From Bacteroidales bacterium (GTDB taxonomy: Bacteria; Bacteroidota; Bacteroidia; Bacteroidales; SMBSF39), in contig JAIOSH010000427.1 in NCBI GenBank assembly GCA_021107685.1, positions 1 through 11,524 of the forward strand: a stretch of 11,524 bases of DNA, given 5' to 3'. The notes under the pieces were generated by a model, which saw only the letters and a program-made list of their open reading frames with translations, was not told the origin of the DNA and made no database searches. Of this stretch, positions 1-6,765 are shown one piece after another. Within the stretch, counting starts at the first letter, position 1. Each line of letters begins with the position of its first letter. A program made the translations under genes and the position numbers.

Positions 1-2
1 AG

Positions 3-494
3 TTACCATTTTCTCATATTTTCAGGGTTTCCACCACCAATACGTTCCAAAAGAATTTTTTTGAATTCATTTTCGGCTTTGAAAAGCATAAGAACTTTTT
101 TTACAGGTAATGCTTCTTTGAATTTTATATTATACGTTTTTTCAATATCAAGCATTCTTTGCATATGAATAATGTGTGCATCAATAACTTCTTCCGCTTC
201 TTCATCCGACATTTCATGAAAATTTATTTTATGAAGAATATATTTGTCGCGAAAAGCATTTTGTTCTGCTTCCTTTTTTGCTTCATATTCATTATAAACA
301 GGCCAGAAAACCTGAGCTTCATCAGGTGTTAAAGATAATTTCTCTGTGAGAAAAGCTACTTTAAGAGCTTTGATTTTTTCTTTTTTTTCCTGAAATTTAG
401 GTCCACCACCATATTGAGCAAACGATGATAAACTTATAAAAAAGATAAATGATAAAAAAAACAGACTTTTTAAAATTGATTTTATTGATTTCAT
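3..494 (-). CDS. Spy/CpxP-like (LTxxQ-type) periplasmic protein, possible sensor of the ECF sigma circuit
   Basis: Complete 163-residue protein; the TAA stop lies at 3-5. Residues 1-26 are a signal peptide: Lys-rich start, a Phe/Leu/Ile core and an SSFA-Q cleavage site, so the mature protein should be periplasmic. The mature part is almost wholly charged helix. Residues 55-61 read LTPDEAQ, followed by FWPVYNEY, which is the Bacteroidota form of the LTxxQ motif of Spy/CpxP chaperones and stress sensors. The C-terminus is Gly/Asn/Arg-rich. It is the last gene of a minus-strand array, 99 bases after the anti-sigma-like gene. The sigma / anti-sigma-like / LTxxQ order recurs in Bacteroidota, where such proteins are often labelled sensors of ECF sigma factors. 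The start is an ATG at 492-494 preceded by TAATCAAT, with no Shine-Dalgarno. Family assignment is good; the sensing role is inferred from position. Confidence 0.8.
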   Translation of the reverse strand: MKSIKSILKSLFFLSFIFFISLSSFAQYGGGPKFQEKKEKIKALKVAFLTEKLSLTPDEAQVFWPVYNEYEAKKEAEQNAFRDKYILHKINFHEMSDEEAEEVIDAHIIHMQRMLDIEKTYNIKFKEALPVKKVLMLFKAENEFKKILLERIGGGNPENMRKW

Positions 495-593
495 ATTGAT
501 TAGTTTTTTAGAATTAATAAATATTTTGTAATTATTCAGTTTACTTGAGTTTTATTTGTATTCCATCAGCTTTGGTATTTGATTTAGCATTTT

Positions 594-1124
594 TTACAAG
601 TCGTAAATTTCACTCATTTCGTAATTTTCTTCCATTAAATATTCAATCATGTCATCGGTAGATATACTGGTATCGTTGATAATTGCTTCATCTGTTTTCA
701 AAGATTGATCTATATCCGAATTATCAGCTTTAGATATTAACATTTCAACAAGCATTGATTCATTAAAATAATTGATAATATTTGGATTTTCGTTTAAAAT
801 TTCTTCCCAGGTCATATTAGCCAATATTGAATTGTCATTATTTGAATTATCGCGGGTTGTAAAATAAATAACAAGCACAATAGCAGCAAAAGTTAGAGAA
901 ACTGCAATTGAATATTGAGGTCTTAAAATAAATTGATAAAATCTATCCCATAATGTTATTTGCTGCTTAATATTAATTTTTTCCTGAATTATCGTAGGTA
1001 AATTATCAAAATATTCATCAGGGACTTTAAATGGATTGATTTTTTCAATCTTTGAAAGATTAGGAGCCAAATCTTTTAAATTTTCTTTTTCATCAGGCTT
1101 ATATTTTTTATCATTATTTTTCAT
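594..1124 (-). CDS. Single-span anti-sigma-like membrane protein
   Basis: Complete 176-residue protein, 31 bases downstream of the ECF sigma gene. The N-terminal ~70 residues are hydrophilic and should be cytoplasmic. They include NPFKVPDEYFDNLPTIIQEK (residues 30-49), a phrase typical of small Bacteroidota proteins encoded after sigma factors. One membrane span lies at about residues 72-88, after a basic stretch (R61, R68). The C-terminal ~85 residues are strongly acidic and presumably periplasmic. This topology and position fit an anti-sigma factor that binds sigma on the inside and senses on the outside. The protein contains no Cys and no His, so it cannot be a classical zinc-binding (ZAS) anti-sigma factor. 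It shows no FecR-like domain. The anti-sigma function is inferred from topology and context; the family is poorly characterised. Confidence 0.72.
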   Translation of the reverse strand: MKNNDKKYKPDEKENLKDLAPNLSKIEKINPFKVPDEYFDNLPTIIQEKINIKQQITLWDRFYQFILRPQYSIAVSLTFAAIVLVIYFTTRDNSNNDNSILANMTWEEILNENPNIINYFNESMLVEMLISKADNSDIDQSLKTDEAIINDTSISTDDMIEYLMEENYEMSEIYDL

Positions 1125-1155
1125 TACTCATAAGATTATATTTTTAATAAAAGGT

Positions 1156-1710
1156 TTAATTGTCTTTAATATAATTTTCGATTTTTTTGACTGCTATATG
1201 ATACGATGCTTTTAAAGCCCCGACAGAAGTTCCCAATACTTCCGACATATCTTCATATTTCATTTCATCATAATATTTCATATTAAATACAAGACGCTGT
1301 TTATTGGGCAATTTTAATAATGCTTTTTGGAGCTTTAACTGAATTTCATCTCCGCTGAAATAGTTATCGTCAGTAAGGGATTGAGATAGTTGATATTCAA
1401 CATCTGCGATTGGCAAAAAATATTTTTTGCGTTTATTTTTCAAAAAAGATAATGCTTCATTAGTTGCTATACGATATATCCAGGTATATAATTTGGAATC
1501 TTCACGGAAATTATTAATATTTTTCCATACTTTAATAAAAGTATTTTGAACAATATCATCAGTATCATCATGGTCAACAACCATTCTCCTGATATGCCAA
1601 TATATTTGTTTTTGATATTTTCTTACCAATAAATTAAAGCCGTAATTTCCAGAATCTTTATTTCGGCATAAATCTAATATTTTATTATCAGGATAATCAG
1701 ACATAATCAT
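1156..1710 (-). CDS. ECF-type RNA polymerase sigma factor (sigma-70 family)
   Basis: Complete 184-residue ECF sigma factor with sigma regions 2 and 4 only. Region 2 covers about residues 25-96: the core-binding helix DDIVQNTFIKVW (51-62) and the -10 recognition part TWIYRIATNEALSFLKNKRK (76-95). Region 4 covers about 134-181, with LPNKQRLVFNMKYYDEM leading into the helix-turn-helix YEDMSEVLGTSVGALKASYH. The ATG at 1708-1710 overlaps the TGA stop of the upstream OmpA-domain gene as ATGA, which suggests translational coupling. A second in-frame ATG two codons later (1702-1704) is an alternative start. The downstream anti-sigma-like gene is probably its antagonist. Target promoters are not known. 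Family call is firm; the regulon is inference. Confidence 0.93.
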   Translation of the reverse strand: MIMSDYPDNKILDLCRNKDSGNYGFNLLVRKYQKQIYWHIRRMVVDHDDTDDIVQNTFIKVWKNINNFREDSKLYTWIYRIATNEALSFLKNKRKKYFLPIADVEYQLSQSLTDDNYFSGDEIQLKLQKALLKLPNKQRLVFNMKYYDEMKYEDMSEVLGTSVGALKASYHIAVKKIENYIKDN

Positions 1711-3701
1711 CTACTAAGAATAACAAATTCAGTTCTGCGGTTTAATGCTCTACCTTTATCAGTTTGATTTGAAGCTATAGGTATTTGTTCGCCAAAACCT
1801 GTAAAATTCAATCTATCAGAATCAATACCTTCATTAATTAAATAAAAATAAACAGATTTAGCCCTGTTTTGTGAAAGGATAAGATTATCATAATCACTAC
1901 CAATATTATCCGTATGACCTTGTATGGAAATTTTTAATGTTAGGTTCTCATTTAAAAATTCGATGAATTCATTAATAACAATTATTGATTCATTTGTTAA
2001 TTCATAGGAATTAAAATCAAAATAAATATCATTTAAGCGATAAGATTTTCCAACTTTTATAGGTTTAATTTCTATATCAATTTTAGCAGGTGTTTTAAAT
2101 ACAGTATCATCTCTCGAAATATATTTTGATTCATAAACAAATCCCTTTTTTTTGACAGTCATCAGGTAGTCATTTCTAAATAAAACAGCAGCAGCATAAT
2201 GACCTGTAATTGAGTCAACCGGTATTTCTGTAATTTTTTTAGTAACCACATTTTTCAATTCTATCCTTGCTTTAACAGGTTCATTATTATTTTCAATCAT
2301 TAATTTACCTTTAAGAAATAAAACTTTTTCAGGTTGGGCTTCATTATACAGGTCAAATGAATAGAGGTCCCAGCCACCATATTCATTGAATTTATTTGAG
2401 GCAAAATATCCATAATGACCATCGGTGCTTACAAAAAATCCAACATCATCATCATACGAATTTATAGGGTATCCGATATTTTTTGGTTCCGTCCATGAGC
2501 TGTCTTTATTAAGTTTTGAGAAAAAAATATCATATCCACCCATACCCATTAAGCCATCTGAAGAGAAATATAAGGTTTGGCTGTCGGTATGAATAAAAGG
2601 TGATTTTTCATTTCCGCCGGTATTAATTGTTGGTCCTAAATTTTCCAGTGTTCCCCATTTTTCGTTTTCATCTCTTTGTACTTTGTAAATATCATAACCG
2701 CCGTAACCCCCTTTACGGTCACTTACAAAATATAATGTATTTCCGTCAGAAGTAATACTTGGTTGAGAATCCCATGCATCAGGAAGGTTTACATTTTCAC
2801 CTAAATTTACAATTTCAGACCATTGTCCGTTAATAAAATCAGAATAATATATATCACAATTGTAATATGAACTTCCTTCTGCATATAGACACAGAGTATA
2901 AAACAATTGCTTATTATCAATAGTAAGCGTTGCCCCACCTTCATTATCATGTCTGTTAAACGGAAAAGGCATTTCTATTCCTTCATTAAATTGCCCGTTT
3001 TCTTTTTCACTGTAAATAAATTTTTCCTTGTATTTTATCCTTGGTATTAAATCATTTTTATTTGGAGGTATTTTAACTCTGCGTGTAAAAAGTGCTACTT
3101 CATTATCAGGCGATAAAATCGGTAAATATTCATCCTGGGATGTAGAAATACCTTTGACAGGTAATGGATCAAAAGGAACGGATTCTTTTATCATTTCATC
3201 ATAAAATTTTGCATATTTTAACATTTCTGTTGCTTTATTATAATCTTTATCAGATCTTATCTTATCAACATCATCAAGAAATTTTTCCAAATAAATATAA
3301 GATTTTTCATATTCTTCTGCTCCAAAATATATATCAGCTAAATAAAAATAAGAATATACATCATAATACGGGCATAATTCATTAACTTGCAAGAAATATT
3401 TTTCAGCAGCTTTTGTATTTCTTTTAGGTTTTTCAATATTTATTAATCCCAGAACAAAATAAGCATCAACAAATTCAGGTTCAATATCAATTATGTTTTT
3501 AAGTAATCTGCTTGCTTCGCTATAATTTCTATGAATAAATTCGTTAATTGCCTTATTATATATTTTATCCGCTCTTTTGTTGTTAATTTCAGGGCATTTC
3601 TCCTGAACCTGTGCGTTTAATAATGTGGGTAATAAAATAAATATAAAGGTCAGAATAAAAACTAATTTAAATTTAAAAAATGATAGTATATTAATACACA
3701 T
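1707..3701 (-). CDS. TPR / PD40 beta-propeller / OmpA-domain envelope protein, PorE-like architecture
   Basis: Complete 664-residue protein. A signal peptide spans about residues 1-30 (hydrophobic core, LLNA-Q cleavage). A TPR-like helical region follows at about 40-165. A PD40/WD40-like propeller at about 180-455 has three clear blades ending in YGGYDIYK, MGGYDIFFSK and YGGWDLYSFD. A carboxypeptidase-regulatory-like beta domain lies at about 460-530, and an OmpA C-terminal peptidoglycan-binding domain at 556-664. In the OmpA domain, GHTDN (595-599) supplies Asp598 and NRA supplies Arg613. Their 15-residue spacing equals that of the diaminopimelate-binding pair of E. coli OmpA. This is the domain order known for PorE of the type IX secretion system, but Bacteroidota carry several paralogs. 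There is no lipobox Cys at the cleavage site, unlike a lipoprotein. It lies 45 bases after the AsmA-like gene and overlaps the sigma gene by four bases. Confidence 0.88.
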   Translation of the reverse strand: MCINILSFFKFKLVFILTFIFILLPTLLNAQVQEKCPEINNKRADKIYNKAINEFIHRNYSEASRLLKNIIDIEPEFVDAYFVLGLINIEKPKRNTKAAEKYFLQVNELCPYYDVYSYFYLADIYFGAEEYEKSYIYLEKFLDDVDKIRSDKDYNKATEMLKYAKFYDEMIKESVPFDPLPVKGISTSQDEYLPILSPDNEVALFTRRVKIPPNKNDLIPRIKYKEKFIYSEKENGQFNEGIEMPFPFNRHDNEGGATLTIDNKQLFYTLCLYAEGSSYYNCDIYYSDFINGQWSEIVNLGENVNLPDAWDSQPSITSDGNTLYFVSDRKGGYGGYDIYKVQRDENEKWGTLENLGPTINTGGNEKSPFIHTDSQTLYFSSDGLMGMGGYDIFFSKLNKDSSWTEPKNIGYPINSYDDDVGFFVSTDGHYGYFASNKFNEYGGWDLYSFDLYNEAQPEKVLFLKGKLMIENNNEPVKARIELKNVVTKKITEIPVDSITGHYAAAVLFRNDYLMTVKKKGFVYESKYISRDDTVFKTPAKIDIEIKPIKVGKSYRLNDIYFDFNSYELTNESIIVINEFIEFLNENLTLKISIQGHTDNIGSDYDNLILSQNRAKSVYFYLINEGIDSDRLNFTGFGEQIPIASNQTDKGRALNRRTEFVILSR

Positions 3702-3746
3702 ACTGATAAAGTTTCTTCAGAGCTTTTAATTTTCAGGATTGTTAGT

Positions 3747-6620
3747 CTATTTTTCCAGTTCTTTTTTGGCTTTTTCTTCAGCTTCTTTTTTTATTCTGTC
3801 AGCTTCTTTCTTTGCTTTATTTATGATTGCTTCCGATTCTTTTTTTGATTCATTTACTAATTTATTAGCTTTGTCATCGGCTTCGTTCCTGATTTCTTTT
3901 GCCGACTCTTTAGCTAATTTTTCAGCAATAAAACCTTTCTTCTTGCCTTCTTTTTCAATTTCAGTTGCTTTTTTATCTGCTCCTTTTCTAATTTCACCAG
4001 CAACATTAGTAGCCGCTTTCCTGACATTTTCAGCCTGTTTTTCTGCTTCCTTAATAATTTGCCTTGCTTTTTTATCTGCATCGGCAATTATTTTATCTGC
4101 CCTTTCTTTGGCTTCTTTTTTTATATCTTCTTTCTTTTTATTGATTTCATCCTCAATAGTTTTTTTAATATCATCTATTGCTTTATTTGCCGATTCTTTT
4201 AAACTTGTTTTAATGACAGGGTTTGAAATTGTTCCACCGATTAAAACATTAACATCTACAATCTCACCAAGGCTGATATTTACTCCTTTTTGATTTGCCT
4301 GTGAAACAAGATTATTCAAAACATTATTTGCAGCTTTACCAAATTTATTTCTTGGTATTTGCAAATTCATAGTATAATCAATAGTCTGATCAAAAGAAGT
4401 CCAGCCTCCAACATTTGCATTAGTTTCATCATACTCAATATCAAATGGTTTGACAATAAGTTTACCATCAATAAATTCAAATGATATATCCACTTTATCC
4501 AAATTCATTGTTCGGAATAAATCAATTTTTAAATCATCAGCAATTTTATTTAAAGAATTAATATTTTTAATAATGATTTTTGATGTAGATAATTCGCCTT
4601 TACCTGACATAGAATTATAAACAGGCATCATTTCATTATCTAAAGCGGTATTCAAATTCATTCTTGCAGAAAAATTCCCCGTAGTATTTTTAGCAATAGG
4701 TGCAAATTTTTCAATTATTCCAAAAGTGTTATATGATTTTTGAATATCAAAATTTTTAATATTCATGTTAAAATCAACCAAAGGTTTTTCAGTATCTTCC
4801 GTACTGTAAGTTCCATTAACAATCATTTGTCCATCTAACATATCCATAGTCAAATTATGTAAAACAACTTTTTCATCTTTAATCTCTATAACACCATTAA
4901 CATTATCCATTTCCATATTATCATAAATTAACTTTCCGAATTTTGAATTCATATTAAATTCAATATTATCAGGAACTTCAAAAACAGTCAAAGCAATTGT
5001 ATCGGATGAAGCAGATGTAGAAGTGCTTGTTGAAGCTTCTGTTTCTTCTATAATAAATTCGTTCAGATTAAAATAATTTGAATTGATTTTTAGATTACCT
5101 TTAATTTCACCATCTTTAAAAACATAAGACAAGTAATTATCAAGTTTGCCTTTTGCTCTTAAATCACTTTTTCCGATTTTTGATATAAATGAAACAAGGT
5201 CAAGATACTGTGGGGAAAAATTCAATTGTGCATTTTGAATTTCAACAGTCTGTGGCAATTCACTGCTTTTGTAATTAACCCCTTTTATTAAAATTGAACC
5301 GATTGCAGTAAAATTTTCGTATTCTTCATTTTCAACAGATGACATTTTTCCATTTATTGAAACATCTGCAATACAAACACCATTTAATTGTTCGTCTTTG
5401 CCTAATGGATAAACTTCTTTAATAGCTGTAAGGTCAATTTTTCCTTTTAAATGTCCGTCAATTTCAGGATCAGAAACAGGTGTTTTAATATGTAATTTAA
5501 TATCTATAGGACTACCTGCAATATGAAAATGCAACTTAGATACATCTATTACGGTATTATCGGCATCTCCTCCCCTATTAGTGATTTTAGCAATTAAAGC
5601 AATATTAGTAACGGGTTTGGGCAAATCAGGATATTTAAACATAGCATCCTCAATATTAAGATTTAAAGAAAATGAAGGTAAAGTATTTTCATTATAAATG
5701 CCTTTAACAAATCCGTCTAAAGCAAATTTTCCTTTAGTTTCAATTGTTGCAAAATCTTTTGCATAAATAGCAGGTATTAATGAAAGGATATTTTTAAATT
5801 CGGTTTTGCGTGTATTATAAGTCAGCACTAAATTAATATCGTCTTCAATCATTGATACAGAACCATTAAAATTAAAAAATAACTCATTCAAACGAATTTC
5901 ATTTTCCTTAAAAGTATATATGGAATTTTTTAAATCAGCATCTAAATCGGCTTTTATTTCTATTAATGCTTTGTTTAAATATTTAACACCACCGTAGTTT
6001 AATGTAAAATGTTCAACCTTAGTTCGGGTAATAAGGCTTGTAAAATCTGCTGTAAAATCCCCTTTTAACAAATAGTAAAGATTTTTAATATTAATATACA
6101 TATTAGTAGATGCATCATCATAAATAAGATCAAGGTTTTTAATTTCAAATTTTGACAAAGAAATCCTGAACGAGGAAGTATCCACGGTTTCCGTATCATC
6201 CGATATTTCAACATCATCAGGTTGAGATTTGGCAATATCATAATTAGCTTTTCCGTTTTTAAGAATTTTTATTAAAAGCTTTGGTTTTTCAATATTGATA
6301 CTTTTTCTTTCATATTTCTCGCCTTTAAAAACACTCATCAAATCAATAGTTGCAGAAAACGATTTTATGTTTGCCAGCGTATCATCTTCAAATTCATCAA
6401 TTCCCGCAACAGTTAAATCATTTATTGTCAATGTAAAATCGGGAAAACTTTTAAAAAGCGATAATCCAAAATCCGTAAAATCAATTTTTGCATTAATATT
6501 ATTATTAGCTTCTTCTTTTACTTTTTCAATTATCCGGTTTTTAAAAATAAGCGGGATAATGATTGCAAGTACAATAATTACAAGTACAATAATTCCTAAG
6601 ATCTTTAAAAATGTTTTCAT
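3747..6620 (-). CDS. AsmA-like inner-membrane-anchored protein with C-terminal coiled-coil tail
   Basis: Protein of 957 residues when started at the ATG at 6618-6620. The frame stays open up to a TTG at 6660-6662, but that codon would sit at the predicted transcription start and put a polar stretch before the membrane anchor, so the ATG is preferred. Residues 5-26 are one membrane span. Then comes the AsmA N-terminal pattern (DFGLSLFKSFPDFTLTINDL) and a long beta-rich periplasmic body. A Ser/Thr-rich linker lies at about 529-541 and the AsmA C-terminal region at about 745-805. The last ~150 residues are a highly charged Lys/Glu/Ala helical tail. AsmA/TamB-type proteins are linked to outer-membrane biogenesis and phospholipid transport between membranes. 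This is the first gene of the array, behind a TAnnTTTG promoter element. The family is reasonably sure; the substrate is unknown. Confidence 0.85.
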   Translation of the reverse strand: MKTFLKILGIIVLVIIVLAIIIPLIFKNRIIEKVKEEANNNINAKIDFTDFGLSLFKSFPDFTLTINDLTVAGIDEFEDDTLANIKSFSATIDLMSVFKGEKYERKSINIEKPKLLIKILKNGKANYDIAKSQPDDVEISDDTETVDTSSFRISLSKFEIKNLDLIYDDASTNMYINIKNLYYLLKGDFTADFTSLITRTKVEHFTLNYGGVKYLNKALIEIKADLDADLKNSIYTFKENEIRLNELFFNFNGSVSMIEDDINLVLTYNTRKTEFKNILSLIPAIYAKDFATIETKGKFALDGFVKGIYNENTLPSFSLNLNIEDAMFKYPDLPKPVTNIALIAKITNRGGDADNTVIDVSKLHFHIAGSPIDIKLHIKTPVSDPEIDGHLKGKIDLTAIKEVYPLGKDEQLNGVCIADVSINGKMSSVENEEYENFTAIGSILIKGVNYKSSELPQTVEIQNAQLNFSPQYLDLVSFISKIGKSDLRAKGKLDNYLSYVFKDGEIKGNLKINSNYFNLNEFIIEETEASTSTSTSASSDTIALTVFEVPDNIEFNMNSKFGKLIYDNMEMDNVNGVIEIKDEKVVLHNLTMDMLDGQMIVNGTYSTEDTEKPLVDFNMNIKNFDIQKSYNTFGIIEKFAPIAKNTTGNFSARMNLNTALDNEMMPVYNSMSGKGELSTSKIIIKNINSLNKIADDLKIDLFRTMNLDKVDISFEFIDGKLIVKPFDIEYDETNANVGGWTSFDQTIDYTMNLQIPRNKFGKAANNVLNNLVSQANQKGVNISLGEIVDVNVLIGGTISNPVIKTSLKESANKAIDDIKKTIEDEINKKKEDIKKEAKERADKIIADADKKARQIIKEAEKQAENVRKAATNVAGEIRKGADKKATEIEKEGKKKGFIAEKLAKESAKEIRNEADDKANKLVNESKKESEAIINKAKKEADRIKKEAEEKAKKELEK

Positions 6621-6765
6621 TTGATTAGCTTTTAAGTCTTTGTTATAAGATTTAATTTTCAATAATTACAAAGATAATATTTTTTCTTTCTAAAATTTTT
6701 TAATTAATTTTACAAAAAAAATCAAAAAACAGTATTCATCCAAATTTTTCAATAATAAAAACACT
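6621..6765. other. Divergent intergenic region between the AsmA-like and T9SS-cargo genes
   Basis: Very AT-rich 145-base spacer from which the minus-strand array and the plus-strand cargo gene both read outward. It contains the minus-strand TATCTTTG element. On the plus strand only a weak -7 candidate, TAATTTTA (6705-6712), is visible upstream of the cargo gene. There is no obvious operator palindrome. Confidence 0.6.
6669..6676 (-). promoter_or_regulatory. Bacteroidota -7 promoter element for the five-gene minus-strand array
   Basis: The minus strand reads TATCTTTG, an exact match to the Bacteroidota primary-sigma -7 consensus TAnnTTTG. Transcription would begin near 6663, giving a leader of about 43 bases to the ATG at 6620. 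No clear TTTG -33 box is seen at the usual distance upstream. I found no comparable -7 element in the gaps before the other four genes, which supports one transcript from here. Confidence 0.5.

Noticed and set aside
3164..3385. 73-codon open frame on the plus strand, His/Tyr/Leu-rich
   Set aside because: Antisense to the TPR region of the OmpA-domain gene; composition is not protein-like.
3739..4293. 184-codon open frame on the plus strand, Ser/Phe/Ala-rich
   Set aside because: It is the antisense of the Lys/Glu/Ala repeat tail of the AsmA-like protein, and its low-complexity composition follows from that. It has no recognisable domain or promoter.
6295..6624. 109-codon open frame on the plus strand
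   Set aside because: Antisense to the N-terminal part of the AsmA-like gene, with no domain and no independent leader.
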